Below are positions 23,173 through 34,280 of a stretch of 64,000 nt of DNA, in pieces (within the stretch, counting starts at the first letter, position 1; every line of letters begins with the position of its first letter). Both the position numbers and the translations under genes were made by a program. The notes under the pieces were generated by a model. That model made no database searches. It was not told where the DNA came from and saw only the letters and a list, made by a program, of their open reading frames with translations. Origin of the DNA: Orobanche coerulescens (taxonomy: Eukaryota > Streptophyta > Magnoliopsida > Lamiales > Orobanchaceae); the NCBI GenBank assembly GCA_033398695.1, contig CM065804.1, positions 11,951,001 through 12,015,000 of the forward strand. Direction: 5' to 3'.

Positions 23173-26161
23173 TGTAACACCCCCAATCCACTCAGGGATA
23201 TTACACGCCGTAGACCCTCTCCTCGAGGATCTACCAGGCTGGTAACAGCATATAACAACTCAACCATGCCTTTCAGGCTAAAATGACTCAGTAGACCGAT
23301 TTGGTCTTTCCACAAATACATACAACTCATGCCCACGCAGGGGACAAAATACAACCACACCCGTACAACGGGAACATATAGCAGCGGAAAAATAGAGTAC
23401 AACTGAACCAATAAACAAAGTACGGTTCCTCATGTGATTAGTATCGATCATCTTTCATCATCCTTCGTGCTGACCCTGTGTTATGCTCCAAAACCTGAAT
23501 GCAAAAACAGACATCCACCCCCCGAATACTCGGGGGTTAGCAAAACTCCACTGTTTTGCTAGTGCAAGAACAAAGTGCAAATACGAGCCATACAATTCAC
23601 ATTCCACGAATAACAATAATCGAGGATCCTCAAAGATCCAAACGAAACGAAAAGTACTTCCCGAGGCAAGGGTTGAGAAAACATTTCAAAATCGAAATAT
23701 CATAAATCAATGGAAGTAATTTATAAAACGGTTTAGAATGCCATCGAGAGTTTTAATAGAAAATAATTTAGGATTATCAAATCCTACTTTTCAAAATCCA
23801 AAAGGCAAAAAGGGGTCACCGCCCCAAAGGTTTACTTTCTGAAAAATGACATTAACCAAACCGTTGGGATTTTAGCCCCAAATCCGTAAAACGACTTTTA
23901 CAAAACCATTGGGATTTTAGCCCCAAATCTCATCAACTCACAGTACACAAGAGCGACCACAAGGTTCATATCCCAACATCTAAATCCACAAATAAAGGAT
24001 TTAAAACAAACAACAAAATACTCCAGTGCCATCCTAGCCAAGTAAGCCAAACGAACACTTACCTCTTACACACTTAGTCAATGCATGCAATCATGAAAAC
24101 CGTTCAAAAGCACTCATTTCCGAAAATGCCATAATCAAATCACATTTGCAAAATGCACCACAATTAACCGTGGATCCACCCCTCCGTGGACCCCTACCGA
24201 GACCCCGTCGGATCTAACCCGTAGTGGTTAAAAGCAAGCTCGCAGATCCACCCTCCGTGGACCCCTACCGAGACCCCGTCGGATCTACCGAGACACCATT
24301 CACAAAACACACACGCCATTTGAAAGAAAGTCTTTAACGAGGCCAAACCGAAATCTTTTGAAACTTCATTTCAAATAACCAAACAAAACGAGAAAACGAG
24401 ATGGGCAAGGTAAAACGAGAAAAGTATGGGCAAGGTACTTGCCTCGAATAACCACAACGCGGAGAATCGGCCAAAGTAGGTTGGCACGAACCGACTACGA
24501 ACTCGCCGACTCCACCGAACGACAATCCACAAAAATGAACTACGAACGAAAACAATAACAACGAAAATGAATTCCAAAGAACAACCCAAAGCCGCTGAAT
24601 TCAAAGAACAAATGACGAAGGTTCAAGGATTTCCCCCAAAACGGCCAAGAACAAGATTCGTTCCGTCAAAACCCGAAAACGGAATTCCAAGTTGAAATAT
24701 GGATATACAATCCATAGAATATGTTTAACAACATCATTTAACCATAATCGATCCATCGAAAACGGATGAAAAACGAGATCGGGGACAAATCCCCCAAAAA
24801 GTCAACTCGAAGGAAATCAAGAAATATACTTCGATTTGACGAAGAACAATGGATTAAATGATGTTAAACACAACAATAATACCAAGATTAATCATACCCA
24901 TCATGAATTAATCAACAACATGGAACGAATCGGACGAAAATGCAAAAATCCCCAAATTCACGAAATTAGGGTTCTAAGGAAGATTACCTTGTTTCGCTGG
25001 ATCAAAGGATGATAACGGACGATTGATTGATGTTATGGGCTCAAGAACTTCATGGATTTGTTCTTAAACAATATGGCTTCGTCACCCATGAATCGCCATT
25101 CGCGGACGGGGAAGGAAGGAAATGAAAAACGAAGGGAAATGTGGCTGGTTTGTCATATATATACTGGGCCGGAACTAGCGTGCGCTAGCCTTCCCGGACT
25201 AGCGTGCGCTATCGGCCGACCGCCGAGCACTCTCGCCATGGCCCGCATGACCCGCACCACCGACCACCCCGCCGACCATGCCTCGTCCACCCGCCGCCCG
25301 CTAGCGAGCGCGACGGCCAAGCTCGCGCGCGCTAGCCGATTGGCCCAAAGAGCCACCGGACTAACAAACTTACCTGTAACGACGCTAGTCGGCCTAGCAG
25401 GTGCGCTACCCTGCCGGTTAAGCGTGCGCTACGACCGACAGAGCGCGGCGCCGCCGCCGATCTCGACCGAGTCCGTAACCTCGAATCCCTCCGCCTGTGC
25501 CCGATAGCGTACGCTAGGCCACCCGATAGCGTGCGCTACACCTGCCGGTTAGCGCACGCAGCCTTCCGGCAGTAGCGTGCGCTACGCCGGTTCCTGCCGC
25601 ACCTGTCCGGCCGGTGCCCGCAATCGTCCGGCCAGTCCCGCAACCGTCCGGCCAGTACCCGACCAACAGGGCTCGACGACCCGATTTCCGAAAACGTACG
25701 GAACGAACACGACGAAAAGTTCGCGGACAACATCAACGGCCCGAAATGAAAACATAATACCATAATTAGTCATACGCGACCAAGAAACGGGTCGAGACAA
25801 CAATTACAGATACGGATACCCGTAACTTTCAAGAAATTACAAAATGGCCCAAAACGCCCGGAAATCACGATACGTGATCGAATAACCAAACTGAAGTTCA
25901 AAACACGTCTAACAAAGTTAAACGGACTTACGGGAAACTCGAAACAGCAGTTTCGAACGAGATTCGCAAGAATCGAACTCAAGCGCGGAAAAGTCGCTAA
26001 AAAGCACGGAACTCAACAAAACGACACCGAAACGAACTCGGACGTCAAAAAGTGTAGAATTAATCATTCTCAGAATGACGAAACGGTCGTGAGCGAGTCG
26101 TCAAAACGAACTCCGTCCGAAAAAAGAAATTTACCGAAAATCGAAAATTGCGGATATTACA
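23173..26161 (-). repeat. Element C 5' LTR
   Basis: 2989-bp LTR. It lacks about 245 bp present in the 3' LTR (left copy about 18773-19018; junction here near 24290) and has a small scrambled duplication at 24385-24435. TATA box TATATATA at 25156-25163. Palindrome array at 25178-25592, with many small indels against the other LTR. Double hairpin, perfect here, at 23519-23561. Confidence 0.9.
25156..25163 (-). promoter_or_regulatory. TATA box of element C 5' LTR
   Basis: TATATATA immediately next to the inverted-repeat array (25178-25592), which lies upstream of it on the minus strand. Confidence 0.6.
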
Positions 26162-26590
26162 GCTTGTCTCAAGTGCGGTGAGCTGGGCCACTGGGCTAGA
26201 GACTGTCCGATTCTTCATGGCACTTCAGGTACAGAACTTTTAGTTTTGGAAACAAACTACTTCCTGGATACTGGATTCTGGTGCTAGTTCTCATATTTGT
26301 ACCGTGAATCAGGATCTGGAACAAAGTAGGAAGCTTGGAGCTGGAGAAGTTATGATCACAGTTGGAAGCGGGCATAGTGTCGAGGCGACCGACATAGGAT
26401 CACTTCTTTTGGGTTTAGAATCCGGTTTTGTTTTGACTTTAGAAGATGTACTTGTTTTGCCCAAGGGGCACAAAAACATTGTATCCATTCCGGTCATGGA
26501 CCGAAAAGGCTTTTCATTTTTCATTGGTGATGGTTCCTGCAAAATTTATTTTAGAAATAAACTAGTGGGTACTGCTACATTGTTGAATGG
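26162..26590 (+). pseudogene. pol: Copia B gag 3' end and protease
   Basis: Continues Copia B after element C. It begins with the rest of the zinc knuckle CLKCGELGHWARDC, then the gag-pol linker. A deletion of about 20 bases compared with Copia A shifts the frame before the protease motif ILDSGASSHIC (about 26270-26300). Protease sequence VNQDLEQ to GTATLLNG reads on to 26590, where element D is inserted. The duplicated target is AATGG at 26586-26590. Confidence 0.87.
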
Positions 26591-27792
26591 TGTTGTTGCC
26601 CAAAATATTTATCCGAAGATTAATACTGCTGGATGACGGACAACAAACAACAATTGCGGGAGCACTTCCGAGAGAAGATAAATAATACAAGATTTGTCGG
26701 GTTTGTTAGGCCCGGGCTTTAATGCTCTCGCGATATGATATTAATATGAATATTCGTGGATACAAGTATTAATGAGAGAAATCTAAATACAATGAGTGTA
26801 AAAAGACTCTGTTAATCCGGCTCTTGAGCGAAGCTCGGTGTTCTTTGTCCCTTCCGATAATCTGCTGGATGAGATAGGCCTGGAGAAGTAAGACCGAATG
26901 ATAGCTGTTGCCAAGAGTTGGAGATTTGCCAAGTGCTTGATGTTTTGCTTCTGTATTGTGTGCTTAAATCGCGATATTGCCAGAGAGAAAATACAAGTGC
27001 AGGGAGCCTTGTATATATAGGGGCAGCCGGGTCCTGTCCTTTAGTGGCCGATCGCCTGCCGGCCATTATAATAATGTGCCGATCGCCCGCCGGCCAATAT
27101 TATAATGGGGCGATCTCCTGGGCCGTCGGGCTAAAGTCCAAGGTAGTGGCTGGCAGTCCGTATAAAGTCCAATGCAGTGGCTGGCGCCAGCTGGGCGGTC
27201 CAATAAGGAGCCAACACGCGTCCGGAGTCAGCCACATGCGGCCCTACTGGCAGCTTTCGGCGGAATCAAAGTCACAAAGCGGCCCTACTGACAGCTTTCG
27301 GCGGCTTGTCGGCTGGTGGATAGATTTTGCCAGGCTGTGGTCAATGGCCCGAGATTCGCGGATCTTGTCTCGGCCCTTGCACGTGGTGCCAGTCTTGAGG
27401 CTCGGCCTTGGCCGACTGGATGGCCATCGGCGCTGATCGACATAAGGCGGTCGTCTCTAGACCGTCATCAGAGGTCGCCATCGGCCAGTTGCTGGGGGTC
27501 GGCATTGGTCGGTCACCGAGGGTCGATCGGCAGATGCCGAGAGAGGATCGCCCGCTTGTCGATCGCCAGGAGTCGATCGCCGATTACCGAGAGGGGATCG
27601 TATCTGAGGTCGATCGCTCGGTACCGGGACTTGTCCTGGGACCTTCGGTTGGTCGATGTAGCTTGTCCGCTGGGTTAAGGCTTGGCCGCCCGGTCGCTGG
27701 TCGGCAGATCTGCCTTGGCCGCTCGGCAGTGACTCGGTCGCCCGACCTCCGAGGCGATCGCCGGTCGGAAAGTGTTAATTCTTGACACAACA
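26591..27792 (-). repeat. Element D 3' LTR
   Basis: 1202 bp. A minus-strand TATA box TATATATA is at 27012-27019. The U3 side (27400-27780) is dense in CGATCG, GATCGCC and CGGTCG motifs. The GC-rich open frames here on both strands arise from low stop-codon density and are not genes. Confidence 0.9.
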
Positions 27793-28625
27793 ATTGCCCC
27801 CCAGCTTGCTCCTATGTTGAAGACATGGGGCGAGGTGGTTCTTGCTGGCGATCGTGTATGGATGAGGACGGGCGATCTGAGCTGACTTAGGATTCGGACT
27901 TGGTCTATCATAGTCGATTGGCTTAGCTATCTTTCGGTCTTGTACCTGCAAAAACAACATTGGCCGATCCCCCATGGAAACTTGGTGGTTTCGCTTTGTT
28001 TGAGGAATCGTGCACAGTCGCGGAGATCGATGGACCGACTCCATGACCGTGTCTTGGTGCGTGAAGACATTGAGTGTCTCGTGACTCACTTTATTATGAG
28101 GGTCCTCTGTTAGGCTGCGCCTCGCCTCGTATTTAAACGAAGGGCGTGCGGTCTCGGTCTAGAGGAGTCCTTGCGCGGGGCAGCGTCGGATGAATCAACT
28201 CCACGCCCGCGGCTTGTTAGCTCTGCTTCCACCTCGGCCAGCCATGGAGATGGCCGACCTCGACAGTGTACGTTGAGACGGGGTTGTGGCATGGGTCCAC
28301 TGATTAATGTTGGAGAGCCCTCAGACTACGCCGGCCTCGTATTTAAACGAAGGGCGGGCGATCTCGGCCGAAAGGGACCTTGCATGGCCGAAGCTGCCGG
28401 TTCCATCGACTGCCAGGGCCATGGCTTTATGATGTGCGGTGGAGGCGATCTTATGCCTTAGTCCGTCATGTTAGATGCTGGACTGTAAATGGCGATCGTG
28501 TCCTCCGGATTGCTGATGATGTAGCGCGATGATCGGCGATCGTGCCGTAAGACCGGGCGATCGTCGCCGCGGCTCGATCGCTTTATTCGTGGGTCGATAT
28601 CGGCGATCGGGCGGGAGTTAGTCCC
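27793..28625 (-). other. Element D 3' internal stretch with a direct repeat
   Basis: PPT at 27793-27806. A direct repeat carrying CCTCGTATTTAAACGA plus AGGGCG occurs at 28125 and 28335 (period 210). No supported coding sequence; pol would be expected here in a complete element. Confidence 0.65.
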
Positions 28626-29588
28626 TTATTTAAAATGTTGGATCAGGCGGTGAGCGAGTCCTCCGGCTCGCTGATAGTAGTGACCGGGCCGAAGACCGAG
28701 GTCGCCGCCGGCCGAGATCGAGGTCGCCGCCGGCACCGATCGCGGAACTCCTAGGCTAAGAAGAAGCCTTTGCCTGGACAGGAAATCTGCGGCTCTAGCC
28801 CGGAAGGCTACGTAGGTCGTCGGTAGGGTCTTCGTGAGATGCCTAAACATAGGCGAGAAGCCCTGAAAACCTCCTAGGACCGCGTAGAGGGCGGTCTCAT
28901 CGCTTACGGGCTCTCCGTTGAGGATGATCACGTCTACCCGGTTGATGTAGTCCGAGTTGGACTCTTCTTCTCCCTACTTGATTTGCATCATGCGAAAGCG
29001 ACCTTCTGGCCGGACGACCCTGGTGGCGAAGTATTCCGTGAAGACGTGCGCCAGCTCGTTAAAGGAGCCAATGGACCGAGGTGGCAATGAGGTGTACCAC
29101 CGGTGGGCGATGTCGTCCAGCGTAAGAGGGAACATCCGGCACCTGGTCGCGTCCGATGCCCCACACCCGGTCATGTAGATGTTGAACTTGTGCAGGTGTG
29201 TTTGGGGGTCCGATTGCCCCTCGTATACGGGTGTCTGAGGAGGAGCGATCTTGTGCTGCACGGGGGCGAGCTCGATGTCGATCGCGAGCGGCTCGCTCGG
29301 CTCGGCGATCGTCTTCATGGCGCCTGCCCCGGATTGCAGGAGCGCCTTTACGTCGTCGAGCTGACGTTGCAATGCGGCAATCGCCGCTCGGCCGCTATGG
29401 ATCGGCCGGAGCGGGGCCGAGGCGATCGTGTACCGACCTCCGACTCGCCGCCGACCTCGGGAATTTGACGAGCGGAGCCCGGCGGCCGGATTGCCTTCGG
29501 GAGCCGGTAGGCCGAGCTCCCGGTGACGGATTCGAACTCCGCTGCCTCGTAGCCGGGCCGGATCGCCTTGGCCGCTGTGTCGGGTCAC
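28626..29588 (-). pseudogene. gag: Element D gag with an in-frame stop
   Basis: Retrotransposon Gag read from 29588 downward. An Arg-rich N-terminal part and a short helix with ALQRQLDDVKALLQ precede the Gag core: PVYEGQSDPQTHLHKFNIYM, FPLTLDDIAHRWYTSLP, SFNELAHVFTEYFAT. A TAG at 28974-28976, best explained by CAG to TAG, interrupts the core. The same frame continues with GEEESNSDYINRVD and ILNGEPVSDETALYAVLGGF to about 28790, then loses similarity. The true start may lie further upstream in another frame (up to about 29860). No zinc knuckle was seen. Confidence 0.82.
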
Positions 29589-30041
29589 CGCCTGTGCGAT
29601 CGAAGACAGACGTGCCCAGGCCGCCGAGCGCCTCTTCTTGCGGGTGAGAGACTCGGCGCTCGCTCGCGCAATGCCTTGAGCTTCCGCTGACTTCCGGCGG
29701 AGACCGAGGGGTGATAGCAGAGGCGCGCCGAGAGCGCTCCGTCGCTCCCGAAGGACGGCTATGGCCTCTCGATCTGCTCATTTGTTCGAATCGATCGAGC
29801 GAGAGGCTCGCCGCCCCGGATGGGGTCGAGCGCCTCGACCGGGCGGCCGCTTCCACCATCGGGCCGCGCTCGACTGGGACGGAACGGGGTCCGCCGGCCG
29901 GGCCGCTTTCTTCGACGCGGAGGCGGAAGACATGATTTTTGAAGGATTTATTTGAAGTGCAGTGAGTGTCACTTCAAGTATTTGCCCCGAGAACAGTGAG
30001 TGTTCTTCGGGACGGTAGGTGTAAAAATTTGAGGGTTAGAT

Positions 30042-30061
30042 CCCCTTCCTCTAGCGCCAAT
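30042..30061 (-). promoter_or_regulatory. Element D primer binding site
   Basis: Minus-strand ATTGGCGCTAGAGGAAGG directly after the 5' LTR end AACAACA. The TGGCGC core resembles primer sites of many plant gypsy elements; the tRNA cannot be named. Confidence 0.65.
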
Positions 30062-31263
30062 TGTTGTTGCCCAAAATATTTATCCGAAGATTAATACTGC
30101 TGGATGACGGACAACAAACAACAATTGCGGGAGCACTTCCGAGAGAAGATAAATAATACAAGATTTGCCGGGTTTGTTAGGCCCGGGCTTGAATGCTCTC
30201 GCGAGATGATATTAATACGAATATTCGTGGATACAAGTATTAATGAGAGAAATCTAAATACAATGATTGTAAAAAGACTCTGTTAATCCGGCTCTCGAGC
30301 GAAGCTCGGTGTTCTTCGTCCCTTCCGATAATCTGCTGGATGAGATAGGCCGGGAGAAGTAAGACCGAATGATAGCTGTTGCCAAGAGTTGGAGATTTGC
30401 CAAGTGCTTGATGTTTTGCTTCTGTATTTTGTGCTTAAATCGCGATATTGCCAGAGAGAAAATACAAGTGCAGGGAGCCTTGTATATATAGGGGCAGCCG
30501 GGTCCTGTCCTTTAGTGGCCGATCGCCTGCCGGCCATTATAATAATGTGTCGATCGCCTGTCGGCTAATATTATAATGGGGCAATCTCCTGGGCTGTCGG
30601 GCTAAAGTCGAAGGTAGTGGCTGGCAGTCCGTATAAAGTCCAATGCAGTGGCTGGCGCCAGCTGGGCGGTCCAATAAGGAGCCAACACGCGTCCGGAGTC
30701 AGCCACATGCGGCCCTACTGGCAGATTTCGGTGGAATCAAAGTCACAAAGCGGCCCTACTGACAGCTTTCGGCGGCTTGTCGGCTGGTGGAGAGATTCTG
30801 CCAGGCTGTGGTCAATGGCCCGAGATTAACGGATCTTGTCTCGGCCCTTGCACGTGGTGCCAGTCTTGAGGCTCGGCCTTGGCCGACTGGATGGCCATCG
30901 GCGCTGATCGACATAAGGCGGTCATCTCTAGCCGGTCATCAGAGGTCGCCATCGGCCAGTTGCTGGGGGTCGGCATTGGTCGGTCACCAAGGGTCGATCG
31001 GCAGATGCCGAGAGAGGATCGCCCGCTTGTCGGTCGCCAGGAGTCGATCGCCGAGTACCGAGAGGGGATCGTATCTGAGGTCGATCGCTCGGTACCGGGA
31101 CTTGTCCTAGGACCTTCGGTTGGTCGATGTAGCTTGTCCGCTGGGTTAAGGCTTGGCCGCCCGGTCGCTGGTCGGCAGATCTGCCTTGGCCGCTCGGCAG
31201 TGACTCGGTCGCCCGACCTCCGAGGTGATCGCCGGTCGGAAGGTGTTAATTCTTGACACAACA
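30062..31263 (-). repeat. Element D 5' LTR
   Basis: 1202 bp, almost identical to 26591-27792, which suggests a fairly recent insertion. Minus-strand TATA box at 30483-30490. Same GATCG-rich U3. Confidence 0.9.
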
Positions 31264-32317
31264 AATGAATTGTATCATCTAAATCTCAGCAACAAAGTAG
31301 TTGTGAATACTATAACTAGAAAACGCGGTAGGGATGAAACCAATCAAGTTTTGAAATGGCATCTTAGACTTGGTCATGTTGGTCAGACCAAGGTTTACAA
31401 GATGGAAAAAGATGGACTTATGGGTCCATTGGGATCGGATCCCTTTCCTACTTATGAATCTTTCCTTAAAGGCAAAATGACTAAGTCCCCCTTCACAGGG
31501 ACATTTCAAAGAGCCGCTGATAAACTGGAATTAATCCATACCGATGTATGTGGTTCTTTGGAAGCAGCACGTGACGGATATCAATATTTCATTACGTTTA
31601 GAGATGATCATACTAGGTATGGTTATGTATACTTAATGAAACATAAATCCGAGGCCTTTGAGAAATTCCAGGAATTCAAGGCCCTAGTCGAGAAACAAAC
31701 TGGTAATCATATCAAAGCACTTCGGTCGGACCGAGGTGGCAAGTATATGAGTACGGAGTTTGACGAGTTCCTTAAGGAACATGGAATAGTTTCACAACTA
31801 ACACCTCCAGGTACTCCTCAGTTAAATGGTGTGTCAGAAAAAGGAACCGGACCTTGTTAAACATGGTCCGTTCCATGCTGGGCTATACTGACTTGCCGAT
31901 TTACCTGTGGGGGTATACACTCCTGACTGCCGCGTATATCTTGAACAGATGTCCTTCCAAATCCGTTCCTAAAACTCCACATGAGATGTGGGAAGGAAGG
32001 AAACCAAGTCTTAATAATATTAGGATTTGGGGATGTCCCACCTATGTCAAAAAGACTAAGGTGGAAAAGTTGGAAGCTAGGTCTGCGAAGGTACGTTTCA
32101 TTGGATTCCCATCTGGGACGATGGGATATCTATTCTACATGCCCGAAGATCGAAAGATCGTTGTTGCTTTAGAAGCACACTTCCAGGAAGATGAGTTCAT
32201 TCAGGAAGGCGGAGCAGGTAGAAGTATTTCTTTGGAAGAATACAATGAAACTCCTAAGGAGACACCTGTTCAAGAAATTGGAACCGAACCTTATGAAACA
32301 CAAGTACAACCACCTAG
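31264..32317 (+). pseudogene. pol: Copia B integrase
   Basis: Continues Copia B after D. Zinc-binding histidines are present in HLRLGHVG, but the two cysteines found in Copia A (CESC) are Tyr and Phe here (YESF). The catalytic Asp residues are in HTDVCG and SDRGGKY. A one-base deletion near 31843 shifts the frame within VSERKNR, next to the catalytic Glu. The rest of the integrase core and C-terminal region reads NMVRSMLGYTDLPIYLWGY to ETQVQPP. Element E is inserted at 32318 after the target CCTAG (32313-32317). This copy cannot be active. Confidence 0.88.
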
Positions 32318-33128
32318 TGTAATACCCGTAATTTCGATTTCCGGTAATTTCTTTTTTTCGGAGGAAGTCCGTTTTGACGACTCGCTCATGACCGTTTCGT
32401 CATTCTGAGAATGATTAATTCTACACTTTTTGAGATCCGAGTTCGTTTCGGTGTCGTTTTGTTGAGTTCCATGCTTTTTAGCGACTTCTCCGCACTTGAG
32501 TTCGATTCTTGCGAATCTCGTCCGAAACTGCTGTTTCGAGTTTCCCGCAAGTCCGTTTAACTTTGTTAGACGTGTTTTGAACTTCGGTTTGGTTATTCGA
32601 TCACGTATCGTGATTTCCGGGCGTTTTGGGCCATTTTATAATTTCTTGAAAGTTACGGGTATCCGTATCTGTAATTGTTGACTCGACCCATTTCTTGGTC
32701 GCGTATGATTAATTATGGTATTATGTTTTCATTTCGGGTCGTTGATGTCGTCCGCAAACTTTTCGTCGTGTTCGTTCCGTGCATTTTCGGAAATCGGGTC
32801 GTCGAGCCCTGACGGCTATGGATCGGGCCGACGGTTATGGATCGCCGGACGATTGCGGCACCGGCCGACGGTGCAGAATCGGCGAGCGCACGCCACGGCC
32901 GGAAGGCTGCGCCGCTAACCGGCAGTGTAGCGCACGCTACCGGATGGCCTAACGCACGCTAGCGGCCCGAGCGATGGAGTCCTCGGGGTTCTGAATCGGC
33001 CATGCTCGGCAGTAGCGCACGCCACGCCCGAAGGCCGCGCACGCTACCCGGCCGAGCCGCAGGGCGGTGAGGCCACCGGATCGCGGCACGGGCCGATAAG
33101 CGCACGCTAGCTCGGCACTACGCGCTAC
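32318..33128 (+). repeat. Element E 5' LTR, U3 part before F
   Basis: Starts TGTAATACCCG and reaches into the array of TAGCGCACGCTA inverted repeats (about 32920-33125), where F is inserted roughly 20 bp short of the TATA box. Confidence 0.88.
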
Positions 33129-34200
33129 TGCCACGGCCGGCTACCGACAACGAGACAGTGTGCATGATTTGCCGCACAGGGTGCCGAGGGACCGGCACGA
33201 GCAGGACGCCAAGGATGGCATCGGGCTGCATGTGAAGAGTCAGCCTTCAGGACGGCGTGATCGGACGGAGAATCACGCGAGTAAGCCGTGGAGCACGGAC
33301 GCCGCAGTGGGAAGCGGATCGCCCAAGGGGCATTCCGGACTGGACATGTTCGGATCGTCTGGCAGTCATAGGGGCGCGGCAAAGCCGACGAGCAGCAATG
33401 TGGTGGGACAAGGCACGACGGGACAAGGCCGAGTCTGGGAACAGGACTCGAGCTGGGCGGCCGGACGCGGGCGTGGGATGCCGGGCGCGCTGCGCATACC
33501 AAGGCGAGGTGCGAGAGAGACCTTAGACGGAAAAAGCCTTGTGGGGGCAGTAGACATTGAAAAGCTGAGGAGCCACTCAGCAGGAAAGACTCGACCGGAA
33601 GCAACTAGAAGCGGACCGGCTTGGTCCAGGAGGTTCGGGAAGAGTCTGGAACATTGTAGAGATGGGCCCAGGTGTTCGGGCCGAGACGGGCCGGTGCGGG
33701 CCGGGACGGACAGAGACGGGCCGGGCGCCCGGGATGATGGAAGAACCTTCTAGGACCCTCCTAGAAGGATGAAGTACTTGAAGATTGTGGAGCATTCTAG
33801 ATTATACTTGGTAGAATACTATAGAATGTGTTTGTAAGACTTGTATATTGTAGACAAGTGTGGATGATTCTAGAGTTAGGTTCTAGAATTGTAATGTTGT
33901 AGATAGGTCTAGAACCCTCCAAATGAGGAGGTGGAGTAGAAGGTTCTAGGTTCTTAGGAGTAGTATAAATAGATGAGGGGGAGGCTCATTTGCAACCAAC
34001 CCTCAAAGACTCAACATTCTTGTATTGTAAGTGTTTGTGAAATAGTGAAGTGTTTTACTCTCAACTCCCAAGTGTTTAAACACCTTCTTACATACTTAGC
34101 AACCGAGAGAGTTAGGCTTACTAGCTAGATCGAGGCAATTCTAGTCTAGTGCCGCACGGGTCCAAAGAGCTTTCGAGTGCTCAAACCCAACCCCGTGACA
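33129..34200 (+). repeat. Element F 5' LTR
   Basis: 1072 bp. TATA box TATAAATA at 33964-33971 followed by AGATGAGG. Repeated TCTAGAA-type motifs at 33740-33960. It is shorter than the 3' LTR, mostly by indels in the GC-rich first 450 bp. Open frames at 33160-33753 are LTR sequence. Confidence 0.88.
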
Positions 34201-34215
34201 AGTGGTATCGGAGCC
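34201..34215 (+). promoter_or_regulatory. Element F primer binding site
   Basis: AGTGGTATCGGAGCC directly after the LTR; an initiator-Met-type site with G for A at one place. Elements G1 and G2 have the same sequence. Confidence 0.85.
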
Positions 34216-34280
34216 ACGCTGGTGGTTCAAGGAGCTTCCGCATTGAGACGTTGCTGAGAGGTTTTGTGCAAGGAGGTCCG

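Larger units (their letters stand above)
17668..26161 (-). mobile_element. Element C: empty gypsy-type LTR element (LARD)
   Basis: On the minus strand the order is 5' LTR (26161-23173), PBS (23168-23157), internal region (23172-20893), PPT, 3' LTR (20892-17668). Target duplication GCTTG. The internal region is 2.3 kb and has no Gag or Pol homology in any frame, so this is a large retrotransposon derivative that must be mobilised in trans. LTR ends, PPT hairpin, double hairpin and leader relate it to the TR-GAG element, of which it looks like a gag-less relative. Element E is the same family. Confidence 0.88.
26591..31263 (-). mobile_element. Element D: gag-only gypsy element of a different lineage
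   Basis: Two 1202-bp LTRs (26591-27792 and 30062-31263, TGTTGTTGCCC to GACACAACA) flank a 2.3-kb internal region. On the minus strand the PBS-like TTGGCGCTAGAGG follows the right LTR and a G-rich PPT (GCTGGGGGGCAAT) precedes the left LTR, which sets the orientation. The target duplication is AATGG (26586-26590) and AATGA (31264-31268), one base changed. The only coding remnant is Gag, like that of Tat/Athila-type gypsy elements by recall. No pol is present, so it is non-autonomous or internally deleted. Confidence 0.87.

Noticed and set aside
26918..27785. Long overlapping open frames on both strands in the D LTRs (also 30617-31264)
   Set aside because: Very GC-rich motif-repeat sequence with few stop codons; no homology and no consistent frame between the two LTRs.
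29103..29647. Plus-strand frames opposite D gag
   Set aside because: Antisense shadow of the minus-strand gag; no motif of their own.
33160..33753. 197-codon frame in the F 5' LTR
   Set aside because: Same cause: GC-rich LTR. The true coding region starts after the PBS at 34281.
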